From contig NZ_JAQIFT010000062.1 in NCBI RefSeq assembly GCF_027857615.1, positions 62,001 to 126,000 on the forward strand: a stretch of 64,000 bases of DNA, written 5' to 3'. This DNA is from Holtiella tumoricola. Its GTDB lineage: Bacteria; Bacillota; Clostridia; Lachnospirales; Cellulosilyticaceae. The position numbers and the translations under genes are program-made. Below the pieces are notes generated by a model, which did not search any database, had not been told where the DNA came from, and worked only from the letters and a program-made list of their open reading frames with translations. Position 1 is the first letter of the stretch. Each line of letters begins with the position of its first letter. Of the stretch, positions 54,996 through 64,000 are shown piece by piece.

Positions 54996-55016
54996 CCTTT
55001 TTATATTCGTTCCTCC

Positions 55017-55538
55017 TTACAAGCCTAAAATAATGCCCACTCCTGCGCCTAGTGCAATATAAAGAATGGGATGTTTTTTCCATTTACTCATAATAACTAA
55101 GAAAGCACCACAGACTAAAATTGTTTTCAAATCCACAATCGCCATCTTCGCTACATTAAATCCCGCCGCACCTATAAGTCCTGCTACAACGGGACGAATA
55201 CCGTAAAAACAATCTTGTACCATTTTTTGCTTTTTAAATTTTTCAAAGAAATGAGCCACAATAATAATGATAATAATAGAAGGTGTGACAAGCCCTAGTA
55301 CCGTTGTAATACTTCCAGGGATTCCTGCTACATTAAATCCTACATAAGTTGCTGCATTCACCCCTATTGGTCCTGGTGTAGATTCAGCAATGGCAATTAA
55401 ATCTAATAAATCCGCTGATGTAATCCACCCATACTTATCAATCAATTGCTCTAAAAAAGGTACTGTCGCCAACCCACCACCTAGTGCAAACAATCCTATT
55501 CTAAAGAACTCGCAAAAAAGTTGAATATAAATCAGCAT
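55017..55538 (-). CDS. Chromate transporter half (ChrA-like)
   Basis: 173 residues with GLFALGGGLATVPFL, TPGPIGVNAATYVG. Short-chain ChrA half; coupled to the next gene with 1-nt gap. Transport of chromate is a family label, not shown here. Confidence 0.9.
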   Translation of the reverse strand: MLIYIQLFCEFFRIGLFALGGGLATVPFLEQLIDKYGWITSADLLDLIAIAESTPGPIGVNAATYVGFNVAGIPGSITTVLGLVTPSIIIIIIVAHFFEKFKKQKMVQDCFYGIRPVVAGLIGAAGFNVAKMAIVDLKTILVCGAFLVIMSKWKKHPILYIALGAGVGIILGL

Positions 55539-55539
55539 T

Positions 55540-56079
55540 TTATTCTACCCCCTTTTTGCGACTTGCTACTAATCCAATAAAAGCTGAGCAAACAATAATC
55601 CATACAGGTGAAATAGGTGTCACAATAAGCAATATAAATCCTACTACAAAAAGGGCAATTGTAAGCTTATCATGAATGGTCTTTTTTGCCATTGTATAAA
55701 CCGTTTGTATAATGAGTGCTATAACCACTAAACGAATACCTCCAAAGGCATGCTGTACAACAGGATAATGAGCAAAGTTCTTAAAGAATGCTGCAATAAT
55801 TGTAATGATTACAAGTGAAGGTGTAACCATACCCAGTGTTGCCACAATCCCTCCTATAATTCCTTTTAACTTATATCCAATGAAAGTTGCTGTATTCACC
55901 GCAATAATCCCTGGTGTCATTTGTCCAATAGCATAATAATCCATGATCTCTTCATTGGTAGCCCAGTTCCTCTTTTCTACAATCTCCTTTTGAATAATCG
56001 GAAGCATGGCATACCCTCCTCCAAAAGTAAAGGCGCCCATTCTCATAAACACAACAAACAGCTCCCATAATTCCTTCAT
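55540..56079 (-). CDS. Chromate transporter half (ChrA-like)
   Basis: 179 residues with GAFTFGGGYAMLPII, QMTPGIIAVNTATFIG. Partner of the preceding half; together they form the two-gene version of ChrA. First gene of the pair. Confidence 0.9.
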   Translation of the reverse strand: MKELWELFVVFMRMGAFTFGGGYAMLPIIQKEIVEKRNWATNEEIMDYYAIGQMTPGIIAVNTATFIGYKLKGIIGGIVATLGMVTPSLVIITIIAAFFKNFAHYPVVQHAFGGIRLVVIALIIQTVYTMAKKTIHDKLTIALFVVGFILLIVTPISPVWIIVCSAFIGLVASRKKGVE

Positions 56080-56312
56080 ATTATATGCCTCACATTCTCT
56101 TTAGTCTGTTTAAATCTATCTTATTTATCTTTAGTATCTTTCACAAATCATATTTTACACCAAATCCTTCAAAAAACGCCACCCATAAATAAAGCATAAC
56201 GAAGAAGCTTAATAAGTGCTATAAAATTTAAAGTTAATTAATTTCTTCTACTTTGTCCCTCTACTAAATATGCTATAATATAAGCCAATATTTAATTAAG
56301 GAGTTCTCATCT

Positions 56313-57035
56313 ATGTTAAAAATAATTGCCATGATTTTGATGCTTATAGACCACATAGCACTTGCATTTTTACCTTCATACTCTACACCCTATCTAATCT
56401 GCAGGTTACTCGGTAGACTTTCTATGCCTATTTTTGCTTATAAGATTGCTTGTGGCTTTTCTTATACTAGCAACCTGAAACAGTATACAAAAAATATTGC
56501 ACTTATGACATTAGCTGCTCAGATTCCATTTATGTTTCTTAGCTATGGTAGTGCTTTTAAGGACGTCCTATATAGTACCTCTGGCCTCATTCTACTCTCT
56601 CACTGGAATATTGGCTTTACCTTTTTATGTGCACTTGCTCTTTTATATTTTATCAACTCAACCCATCATCTACCTTTAATATTACGCATCCTACCTTCAA
56701 TAGTTATCTTAATACTAAGTACCGTTGCAGACTATGGTATATACGGCGTCTTAACAGTATTACTTATGTACTACTTCCTTCACTCTACTAAACGTTATAA
56801 AACGAGAGGCTTAATGAAATATACATTAATCTTTACACTCCTTACTATATTTTATTATTTAACCTTCTTTACTGATGTGGCACTCTTTATGATTAGTATG
56901 CAATTACCTGCTATTTTGGCATTACCTGTAATCTATTTCGTACCTGATAAATCTATTCCCTTACATAAATCTTTCTTTTACATCTTCTATCCTTTACATA
57001 TGCTCATTATTGCTCTTGTTGCCTACTTTATATAA
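56313..57035 (+). CDS. TraX-family membrane protein
   Basis: 240 residues, about eight helices, start LKIIAMILMLIDHIALAFLP and end FFYIFYPLHMLIIALVAY, typical of the TraX/acyltransferase-like group. May acetylate a surface molecule. RBS AAGGAG. Confidence 0.9.
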   Translation: MLKIIAMILMLIDHIALAFLPSYSTPYLICRLLGRLSMPIFAYKIACGFSYTSNLKQYTKNIALMTLAAQIPFMFLSYGSAFKDVLYSTSGLILLSHWNIGFTFLCALALLYFINSTHHLPLILRILPSIVILILSTVADYGIYGVLTVLLMYYFLHSTKRYKTRGLMKYTLIFTLLTIFYYLTFFTDVALFMISMQLPAILALPVIYFVPDKSIPLHKSFFYIFYPLHMLIIALVAYFI

Positions 57036-57116
57036 ACAAAATCTTTTTAGCATATTTTCCTCCTATAGCTCGTACATATAAGATATAGGTATTTTTACAA
57101 AGGGGGAAAATTTGTC

Positions 57117-57653
57117 ATGTCACAAAAAGTTTTTAAAATTATGCCACGTGATTCAAAACACAGTTTAGTTAGTTTAAGAGGAAAAGGGTTTATTCCTGGT
57201 ATTATGTATGGGCAATCCTTAAAAGAATCTATTGCCATTCAAATACCTCTTACCTCTCTTCAAGCTATTATCAACGACTCTACAAATATGATGTTTCCAT
57301 TAGAACTTGAAGGACAAGTTTATAACTGTGTCTTAAGAGAATTTCAACCAGACCATCTACACTCTCAAATTCTTCATGTAGATTTTCAGTTTGTTAAACC
57401 TGGTGAATATATTAAAATGAATGTCCCTATGAATTATGAAGGTGTAGAACTCTTAAGTAGCAAAAAATACATATTGGAAAAAGCTTTATCACGTATTCTA
57501 GTTAAAGGATCTGTAGATGTACTTCCTGAATCCTTTATGCTTAATGTAGGTAGCTTAGATCGTGGTGCTAAAATCTTTGTACGCGACATTGAATTACCTC
57601 AAGGTGTTGAACTCTTAACAAATCCAGAGACAATTATTGCTACAGTTCAGTAG
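57117..57653 (+). CDS. Ribosomal protein L25/Ctc family
   Basis: 178 residues. N-terminal 5S rRNA-binding domain (GFIPGIMYG, LHVDFQFVKPGE) and a C-terminal TL5-type beta domain (VPMNYEGVELL, EALSRILVKGSVDVLPE). Start MSQKVFKIMPRD is divergent. Stress form (Ctc) of L25 in Firmicutes. RBS AAGGGGG. Confidence 0.92.
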   Translation: MSQKVFKIMPRDSKHSLVSLRGKGFIPGIMYGQSLKESIAIQIPLTSLQAIINDSTNMMFPLELEGQVYNCVLREFQPDHLHSQILHVDFQFVKPGEYIKMNVPMNYEGVELLSSKKYILEKALSRILVKGSVDVLPESFMLNVGSLDRGAKIFVRDIELPQGVELLTNPETIIATVQ

Positions 57654-57673
57654 CTTTAAATCAATAAACCACG

Positions 57674-57714
57674 AAGAGGCACTCCCTTAAATTCCTAGGG
57701 AAGTGCCTCTTTTA
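57674..57714 (+). terminator. Terminator of L25 gene
   Basis: AAGAGGCACTCCCTTA / TAGGGAAGTGCCTCTTTT stem and T-run. Confidence 0.88.
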
Positions 57715-57853
57715 TTTATACTTATTATGAAATCTAAAATTTTTTCAAAATAACTCAACAAAATCCTATCTTCAGTTGTATTACTAGTGAAACCACTTAA
57801 ATGGGAATAAAAAATTAAAAATAGATTACAACTTCGGAAGGTAGGAATTAAAA

Positions 57854-58621
57854 ATGAAAAATCAATTAACAAAACGTTTAGCAACTTTAGGAATTGCTTC
57901 AATCTGTGCAGTAGGTGCATTAACAGGATGTGCAACAACCAAAGCTTCTGTACCAACTCCACCACAAGTATCAACTAACTCAGAAGCCATAACTGCTCCA
58001 CAGCAAACTTCTCCTATGGGCATGAGACCTATGATGACAATTGATGGTAATCGTTATGTATTCCTCAACAATGGAGAAGCCTTCAAGTTAGAAGAAAGTC
58101 AATTAGGAAAAGAAATTAGCAAGCAAAATGATGGTACACTCTTTGAGCTTACAAACTACGATCCTGCATTTAGAATGGCTTTTGAATCTAACGGCGAATT
58201 CTATATTTGTGAAAATGTAGGTAAAGCAGATGATACACCTATTGATATAAAAGAGTATCTTCAAGCTGCTAACTTACAACAACATATTATGTTTACAGAT
58301 ATCTTTGACCACATGGGTGGCTCTATCTTAAACATGTTAGAAAAAGAAGATAGTATAAAACTCTTAGATGCACTCACTCATGCCAAAGTTGCTACATTAG
58401 AAACAAGTGACTATGAGGCTATTGCAAAAGCACAGACTGAAGGCCTCTCATACCGCGTTGAATTCTCTCTAGATGACCATACAACATTTACAAGCTATAT
58501 TATTCCAAGCATGAACTACATAACTATTGGAGATTACACTTGTGTCCTCGAAGATTTAGATGACCAAATTGGTAGCTACTTTGAAGGTCTTGAAGCCTCT
58601 GAAAGTATTACTTACAACTAA
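57854..58621 (+). CDS. Lipoprotein, unknown
   Basis: 255 residues, signal MKNQLTKRLATLGIASICAV with lipobox LTGC. Thr/Pro/Ser-rich linker to about residue 55, then no known domain. Terminator follows. Confidence 0.8.
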   Translation: MKNQLTKRLATLGIASICAVGALTGCATTKASVPTPPQVSTNSEAITAPQQTSPMGMRPMMTIDGNRYVFLNNGEAFKLEESQLGKEISKQNDGTLFELTNYDPAFRMAFESNGEFYICENVGKADDTPIDIKEYLQAANLQQHIMFTDIFDHMGGSILNMLEKEDSIKLLDALTHAKVATLETSDYEAIAKAQTEGLSYRVEFSLDDHTTFTSYIIPSMNYITIGDYTCVLEDLDDQIGSYFEGLEASESITYN

Positions 58622-58625
58622 CAAT

Positions 58626-58680
58626 AAAAAGTTCTGCCACCCATTCCTATAAATTAGGCATTGGGTGGCAGAACTTTTTA
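58626..58680. terminator. Bidirectional terminator
   Basis: AAAAAGTTCTGCCACCCA / TGGGTGGCAGAACTTTTT perfect stem shared by the lipoprotein and pepP genes. Confidence 0.92.
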
Positions 58681-58688
58681 GTTCTAAC

Positions 58689-59933
58689 TTAGCGTTTTGC
58701 CATAAACGCTTCAATATCTTCCGCTGTTTTAATAATATCTTTAGAAAGATTTTCACATCCTGTTGCTGTAACAAGAATATCATCTTCAATACGAATACCA
58801 ATGGCTTCTTCTTCAATGTAAAGACCTGGTTCTACAGTGAGTACCATTCCTTCTTGAAGTTCTACTTTACGGCTACCTACATCATGTGTATCAAGACCTA
58901 AGAAGTGGCTTACACCATGGTAGTAGTATTTGCTCACATCTTCCATAGTTTCTACTAACCCAAGTGGCTCAAGTTCTTCAAAGTAAATTTCTTTAACACG
59001 TTCATTAAGTGCTGTAAATGGTATACCTGGTTTAATCATTTTGATTACTTCTTCGTTTGCACGTAGTACGATATTATAGAAGAGTTTTTGTCTTTGGGTA
59101 AACTTACCTTCTACAGGGAATGTTCTTGTAATATCTGCATTGTAATATTCATATTGAGCACCTAAGTCAAAGAGTATTAAGCTATCTTGTGGAATCACAC
59201 TATTATTGCTTGAGTAGTGAAGCACTGTAGCATTTACCCCTGATGCTGCAATTGTTTTAAATGCGTAGTCTTCTATTCCATGCGTCTTAAGTACAAAGTC
59301 AAAATGAGCTTCAAGTGCATACTCCATAATGCCACTCTTTGCATTTTGCATAAGGGCTCTAATTCCTTCATCTGTTACTTGAATAGCTTCTCTTAACTTG
59401 TCAATTTCATGTTCGGATTTAATCATACGTAACGCTGAAATATGATTATGTACATTGCCAAACTGTACAAAAGGATAACGTTCTTTGCAGTCATTTGCAA
59501 AGCGTTGCTCCTTAGTTAAATCATTTTTAAAGCCATCTACTTCAAAGTCTAAATAAATCTTATGAACATCACCAGACATAATAGCATGGTGAAGTGTACT
59601 TTCAAAGGCATCTAAATAATGAATTTCACTAATGCCTGAAATTGCTTCTGCCTCTTCTTTAGAAATAGTCTTACCTACCCATTTTTCCATTACAGGATCT
59701 GCCTTTTTGATAAATAAAATAGATTTAACTTCATCTTTAACCTTCATAAGTCCAAGAATAATACCCTCTTCTTTAATACCACATAAGTAGTAAAAATGAC
59801 GATTGGTTGTAAAAGGATAACATTCATCTGCACTTTTTTTAGGTGCGTTTCCTGAAAATAGTAATGTTAAGCTCCCTTCTTCAAGTTGCTCAGCTAAACG
59901 TTTTCTTGTTTCTGTATAAAATAGTCTACTCAT
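58689..59933 (-). CDS. pepP: Xaa-Pro aminopeptidase (M24B)
   Basis: 414 residues, N-terminal aminopeptidase-P domain then pita-bread fold with ILFDLGAQYEYYNADITRTFPVEG, YYHGVSHFLGLDTHDVG and VLTVEPGLYIEEEAIGIRIEDD; five metal ligands visible. 1 bp after the pentapeptide gene. Confidence 0.95.
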   Translation of the reverse strand: MSRLFYTETRKRLAEQLEEGSLTLLFSGNAPKKSADECYPFTTNRHFYYLCGIKEEGIILGLMKVKDEVKSILFIKKADPVMEKWVGKTISKEEAEAISGISEIHYLDAFESTLHHAIMSGDVHKIYLDFEVDGFKNDLTKEQRFANDCKERYPFVQFGNVHNHISALRMIKSEHEIDKLREAIQVTDEGIRALMQNAKSGIMEYALEAHFDFVLKTHGIEDYAFKTIAASGVNATVLHYSSNNSVIPQDSLILFDLGAQYEYYNADITRTFPVEGKFTQRQKLFYNIVLRANEEVIKMIKPGIPFTALNERVKEIYFEELEPLGLVETMEDVSKYYYHGVSHFLGLDTHDVGSRKVELQEGMVLTVEPGLYIEEEAIGIRIEDDILVTATGCENLSKDIIKTAEDIEAFMAKR

Positions 59934-59934
59934 C

Positions 59935-60567
59935 TTACTCCATCCCCTCTATTTTTAATCCAAGCATTTTTGCAAAATTCAATGCTTGAGTTGGTGTAAC
60001 CTTAAGGCCTACTAATTCTTGTAGCTTTACTTTTAATCCTTCAATTTGACAGGTTGTGAAATCTAGTCCTTTAAGCTTTGTACCTGCCATTTCAGCTCCA
60101 GTTAAATCACATAACTTAAATTGTACTTTTTGAAACTTGCATTCTCCAAGATAGCTCATTTTCAAGCTACATTCTTCAAAATCTACTTCTTTAAGTGTTG
60201 AAAATCCTAATCCTAAGTAATCTCCAATACATGTTTTAAAAGTTGTATACTGCACACAGCTTTCTGGAATATTAAGACCCGTTAATTTGCAATCTTCAAA
60301 TTGGCATATATGAAAAATAGCATCTTCTAAGCTCATATTAGATAAGTCACAGCGCTTAAAAATAACATTATTAAACTCTATTTTCTTAAAGCAATTATCA
60401 CTAAAAGTAACATTTTCTAAAATACATCCTTTAAAAAGTACATTCTTACAGCTTTGCTCTTCTATATAAATACTTTTAAGATGTTTTTCTTCTATAACCA
60501 TCTCATCTTCTAAGTTGGTTAAATCCTCATCTATTAATTCAAGTTGTGGTACAATATATGGCTTCAT
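59935..60567 (-). CDS. Pentapeptide-repeat protein
   Basis: 210 residues. Quasi-beta-helix repeats (FKGCI, FSDNC, FKRCDL, FEDCKL, FEECSL, FKLCDL, FTTCQI) from about 35 to 180, then a helix. Length and layout recall Qnr-type gyrase-protection proteins, without proof. Immediately upstream of pepP. Confidence 0.88.
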   Translation of the reverse strand: MKPYIVPQLELIDEDLTNLEDEMVIEEKHLKSIYIEEQSCKNVLFKGCILENVTFSDNCFKKIEFNNVIFKRCDLSNMSLEDAIFHICQFEDCKLTGLNIPESCVQYTTFKTCIGDYLGLGFSTLKEVDFEECSLKMSYLGECKFQKVQFKLCDLTGAEMAGTKLKGLDFTTCQIEGLKVKLQELVGLKVTPTQALNFAKMLGLKIEGME

Positions 60568-60709
60568 CTGTTGACTCCTTTGTCCTATTTCTAATGTCTA
60601 TCTTAACATTTTCCTATCAATAAGACATCATTTTTCATAAAACTTTAGTTTTTATTATCAACTTATACTATAATATCTTTAAATATATGCTTTAAAGGAG
60701 ATATTACTC

Positions 60710-62125
60710 ATGACAAAAATTCTACGGACAATCAGAAATGCTTTTAGCTTAGAATCCGATCGTGCTTCTAACGATGAAATTCGTACTACTATTATAAAAG
60801 CCTCCAATGTGAAAGGTACAAACCTATTTATTTTAATGCTAGCAATCTTCATTGCTTCCATTGGTCTTAATATGAACTCAACAGCTGTTATTATAGGTGC
60901 TATGCTTATTTCTCCATTGATGGGCGGTATTATGGCTATTGGCTACGGTATGGCTACAAACGATTTAAAATTAGTACGAAAAGCTTTTATTGGACTTCTA
61001 TTCCAAATCATTATTTGCATGACAACCTCTGCAATTTACTTTACTATTTCCCCCATTTCTGCTGCTCGCTCAGAACTTTTAGCCCGAACTACACCTACTA
61101 TCTGGGATGTTATGATTGCTCTATTCGGTGGATTAGCAGGTATTATAGGCGTAACACGCAAAGAAAAAAGTAATGTTATCCCTGGTGTAGCCATCGCTAC
61201 AGCGTTGATGCCTCCTTTATGTACAGCTGGTTATGGCCTTGCTGTTGGCAATCTAACTTATTTCTTTGGTGCTTTATATCTATTTTTTATTAATAGCTTT
61301 TTTATATGTATTAGTACATACATCATTATCCGCCTTATGCGTATTCCAACGAAAAGTTTTCTAGACCCTATTGCAGAAAAACGTGTTAAAACACTTGTCT
61401 ATCTTATTGGTTTTATTACTGTACTCCCAAGTATCTATTTAGGTTACCAAATCGTTAAAGATAGTGTAGAAGATAGTAATATTGAAGCTTTCATCCAAAC
61501 AGAATTTGTTGCAAATACAAGTATCTCTAATGATACACAAGTTATTAGTAAATACGTAGATAAGAGTACTAATGAAATACGTTTAGCCCTTCTAGGCAAA
61601 CGTGTCTCTGATGATGTACTTAATCTTCTTGCAAATAAACTCCCTCAATATAACTTGTCCTATATGAATCTAAAAGTAACTCAGAACGAAACTGTTGAAT
61701 CCCTTAAGTTTGAAGATGTAGAAGCCTTAATTCAAAGAGAAATAGATGAATCTACTACACAAATTGCCATGGGAGACCGAGATAAAGAAATTGAAATGCT
61801 TAAATCTGAACTTATTAAATATAAAGCTCAAGTCTTAGACTACCAAGCTCAGGATATCGATGTGACAACACTTGCCAATGAACTCTATGCCCTATTCCCT
61901 TCTATCAAAAACTTTTCAATTGGTAGGCTAAAGAGTGTGGACCCTGCCTCTCAAGAAATCCATTATACTATTGTCGCTACACTTGATAGTAATCAGCTCA
62001 TTTCTACTACAGATAAGGCACGCATTATAGACTGGCTCCATGTTAAAACCAATACAGAGGATATTGAGCTGTATATCAATATTCATACACCACCAACTGA
62101 TACTTTCTTAGTCCCTCAAAACTAA
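60710..62125 (+). CDS. DUF389 membrane protein (TIGR00341 type)
   Basis: 471 residues, six to seven helices in the first ~260 residues with MNSTAVIIGAMLISPLMGGI and GVAIATALMPPLCTAGYGLA (DUF389 signatures), then a soluble coiled-coil domain. Function unknown. RBS AAAGGAGAT. Confidence 0.92.
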   Translation: MTKILRTIRNAFSLESDRASNDEIRTTIIKASNVKGTNLFILMLAIFIASIGLNMNSTAVIIGAMLISPLMGGIMAIGYGMATNDLKLVRKAFIGLLFQIIICMTTSAIYFTISPISAARSELLARTTPTIWDVMIALFGGLAGIIGVTRKEKSNVIPGVAIATALMPPLCTAGYGLAVGNLTYFFGALYLFFINSFFICISTYIIIRLMRIPTKSFLDPIAEKRVKTLVYLIGFITVLPSIYLGYQIVKDSVEDSNIEAFIQTEFVANTSISNDTQVISKYVDKSTNEIRLALLGKRVSDDVLNLLANKLPQYNLSYMNLKVTQNETVESLKFEDVEALIQREIDESTTQIAMGDRDKEIEMLKSELIKYKAQVLDYQAQDIDVTTLANELYALFPSIKNFSIGRLKSVDPASQEIHYTIVATLDSNQLISTTDKARIIDWLHVKTNTEDIELYINIHTPPTDTFLVPQN

Positions 62126-62143
62126 ATCAATCCCCTTAACCCC

Positions 62144-62192
62144 AAAGCACTCTATAACTAGTCTAGCCTTGCCTAGTTATAGAGTGCTTTTA
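62144..62192. terminator. Bidirectional terminator
   Basis: AAAGCACTCTATAACTAG / CTAGTTATAGAGTGCTTT perfect 18-bp stem between convergent genes. Confidence 0.93.
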
Positions 62193-62204
62193 TTGTGTAA
62201 ACTA

Positions 62205-62711
62205 CTATAGAAATTTAAAGGAGTTAAGTATATTTTCAAGATTTGCTTTATCGGTCCATATAATTGTGTAGTCATACCTCTCTTGACCTTCAACAACAGG
62301 CTTTTTATTTTTGACAATGATTGCTACTTCTCTATCAAAAACTTTATTTTGATCTGCTGATGGTATAATTACTCTAGCTGGTTGACCATCTAAATCTACA
62401 TCCATAACTTTTGGATTCATCCCAAAAGGTTTAATAGGTGTATTAATTTCTTGCTGTACAACCACATTTATTGGCCTATTATAAGCTTCAATTTCTGCAA
62501 CTTCTACAAAGCCCCCTGGGCCATCATAACGTTCTTCATAGTTAGGGTTTTTAGTCCAGTCTGCAGGATACTTAAAACTAATGTCATAGAGTTCGCTCTT
62601 GAATTGTTTATAGCCTTCTCCACTTTCTCCTCGATAGTCAAATCCGTGTTCTTGGCTTAGAAGCAAATAGCTTATTCCTAAAATAGCAATTAAACCTAAT
62701 TGATTATTCAT
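62205..62711 (-). CDS. Membrane-anchored PsbP-like protein
   Basis: 168 residues. One N-terminal helix (MNNQLGLIAILGISYLLLSQ) then a beta-rich domain with YDISFKYPADW and VDLDGQPARVIIPS, the pattern seen in PsbP-like or DUF1795-like proteins. Anchored outside the cell. Unknown function. Confidence 0.7.
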   Translation of the reverse strand: MNNQLGLIAILGISYLLLSQEHGFDYRGESGEGYKQFKSELYDISFKYPADWTKNPNYEERYDGPGGFVEVAEIEAYNRPINVVVQQEINTPIKPFGMNPKVMDVDLDGQPARVIIPSADQNKVFDREVAIIVKNKKPVVEGQERYDYTIIWTDKANLENILNSFKFL

Positions 62712-62846
62712 CCCTCATCGCCTCTTTCCACATTCTAATTACTACCATATTATTCCAGTTTTATAAAATGGTTACACTTAATTTTTCTTGTATCTAAGTT
62801 CAGACTTTTTTATAATAGAAGCGTATTGAATACTATAACAAGCGCA

Positions 62847-62864
62847 ACTTATACATTTATAAGT
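62847..62864. promoter_or_regulatory. Palindromic operator candidate
   Basis: ACTTATA catt TATAAGT, perfect 7-bp inverted repeat, just before the RBS of the peptide-binding gene and after a TATAAC -10-like box. Confidence 0.4.
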
Positions 62865-62888
62865 GTGCATTGTACAAGGAGGCAATTT

Positions 62889-64000
62889 ATGAAAAAATTT
62901 TTAAGCTTAGTACTTTCTTGCTCTATGCTATTAGCAGTAGGATGTACAAACAACACTGGAGGAGACCTTAAGGCATCTACTAATGTCACGGCTCTAACTA
63001 GTGAAATACAAGTAGGTGGAATTGTACGCACAACTATGCCATCAGAACCTGATCACCTAGATCCTCACCTAAGCGCTGCTGCTGACACAAAAGCTGTCAT
63101 GAACAATGTCTTTGAGGGACTTATTCGCTTTGATGAAAAAGGTGCATTCTTACCTCAACTTGCAACAGACTATACCGTAAGTGCTGATGGCCTACAGTAT
63201 ACTTTTGACATCAGAACTGATGTAACCTTCCATAACGGAGAGCCTATGACAATGGATGATGTATTATACTCTTATAAACGTTTATCCGGTCTTAATGGTG
63301 AAACTCCTCTTTCATCAAAATTCCAATCTGTAACTTCTATTGAAGCAATAGATGAAGATACTTTAACCTTTACTTTAAGTAACCAAGATGCTTCTTTCTT
63401 AAGCACCTTGATTGAACCCGTTATTCCTAAAAATTATACAGAGCAATCCAGCAAACCTATAGGCACAGGTCCTTTTAGTTTTGTAAGCTATTCACCAGCT
63501 AAAAGTATTGTTCTTAAACGCAATGATGCCTATTACGATACAACACGTATGGCATCTATAGATGAAATTGAATTCCGTATTATGACAGATGAAAGTAGTA
63601 TTTTAATGGCGCTTAAATCAGGTGACTTAGATATGGCTCAAGTGCTTTCTATGAGTGTGCCTGCTTTAGAAAAAGACTTTACTATGACTTCTTTCCCACA
63701 AAATATGGTTCAGATCTTTGCACTCAATCATGATATCGAGCCTTTTAACGACTTAAGAGTCCGTCAAGCAATCAACTATGCTATCGATAAAGATCTAATT
63801 ATCAATGGTGTTGTAGGTGGTTATGGTAGCAAACTTTATACCAATGCCAGCCCTGTAATGGGCTTCTGGTTCAATGATCTTAGTGAAAAGGAACCTTATC
63901 CTTATAACCTTGAAAAAGCAAAAACCCTTTTAGAAGAAGCCGGATTCCCTAATGGTTTTACTACAACAATCAAAGTACCTTCTAACTACCAAACCCATAT
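62889..64000 (+). CDS. Oligopeptide ABC binding lipoprotein (partial)
   Basis: ATG at 62889 after RBS CAAGGAGG; open to the window end, about 370 residues seen. Signal MKKFLSLVLSCSMLLAVGC with lipobox LAVGC, then a family 5 (OppA/DppA) solute-binding domain: PDHLDPHLSAAADT, NVFEGLIRFDEKG, YTFDIRTDVTFHNGEPMTMDD, PIGTGPFSFVSY, FNDLRVRQAINYAIDK. No internal stop was noticed. Binds peptides for import. Confidence 0.92.
   Translation, partial: MKKFLSLVLSCSMLLAVGCTNNTGGDLKASTNVTALTSEIQVGGIVRTTMPSEPDHLDPHLSAAADTKAVMNNVFEGLIRFDEKGAFLPQLATDYTVSADGLQYTFDIRTDVTFHNGEPMTMDDVLYSYKRLSGLNGETPLSSKFQSVTSIEAIDEDTLTFTLSNQDASFLSTLIEPVIPKNYTEQSSKPIGTGPFSFVSYSPAKSIVLKRNDAYYDTTRMASIDEIEFRIMTDESSILMALKSGDLDMAQVLSMSVPALEKDFTMTSFPQNMVQIFALNHDIEPFNDLRVRQAINYAIDKDLIINGVVGGYGSKLYTNASPVMGFWFNDLSEKEPYPYNLEKAKTLLEEAGFPNGFTTTIKVPSNYQTH

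Noticed and set aside
1..64000. tRNA or rRNA genes
   Set aside because: None seen on either strand by eye; a tRNAscan run would be decisive.

Overview
The window looks like the chromosome of a low-GC, spore-forming anaerobic Firmicute of the Lachnospiraceae type. A Cellulosilyticum-like, gut or rumen organism is my guess, not a demonstrated identity. The basis is the AT-rich sequence, strong AGGAGG-type ribosome binding sites, spmA/spmB, a clostridial AbrB with TGTCGAA (Spo0A-box) motifs nearby, many c-di-GMP proteins and a large host-glycan locus. No rRNA, tRNA, CRISPR array, intact insertion sequence or prophage was seen.

Layout. 1-10 kb: signalling and sporulation genes (TPR-GAF-GGDEF cyclase, RelA/SpoT-domain protein, DegV, an orphan histidine kinase, abrB, spmA-spmB) followed by a MORN-repeat protein and a stand-alone holin. 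10-20 kb: an LCP cell-wall enzyme, a PHP metallohydrolase, and an L-fucose operon (fucA, fucI, kinase). A DeoR-type regulator lies nearby, and its own promoter and the fucA promoter share the same 10-bp-period direct repeat just downstream of the -10 box. 20-24.6 kb: small genes, ferritin, an XRE regulator, and an approximately 700-nt gene-free block on the minus strand that folds like a large ornate non-coding RNA. 24.7-42.5 kb: a long minus-strand glycan cluster with an LplB/LplC-type sugar ABC importer and lipoprotein, GH18, GH29, GH38 and GH130 enzymes, an M17 aminopeptidase, a CBM9-like protein, a double transglutaminase-like protein and a LacI regulator. None of the enzymes has a signal peptide, so the locus reads as import followed by cytoplasmic dismantling of fucosylated, mannose-rich glycans or glycopeptides, with released fucose feeding the fuc operon. 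43-64 kb: a YkvI transporter, an extreme Cys/Gly/His-rich repeat protein, UspA, a TtcA-like enzyme, an HD-GYP module with a 30-residue peptide behind a structured leader, a GNAT-membrane fusion, alcohol dehydrogenase, an NrnA-like phosphoesterase, chromate transporter halves, L25, an aminopeptidase P, and an oligopeptide-binding lipoprotein cut by the window end.

The strongest non-routine signals are: (1) the large structured RNA candidate at about 21.02-21.74 kb; (2) a pair of about 225-bp hairpin elements placed exactly at stop codons (33.85 and 50.83 kb); (3) the RBS-sequestering leader plus 30-aa peptide upstream of HD-GYP; (4) the cytoplasmic glycan/glycopeptide operon with a transglutaminase-like protein whose active-site region resembles eukaryotic peptide:N-glycanase; (5) the Cys-Gly repeat protein. 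All family calls are from reading motifs by eye; no database search was possible.
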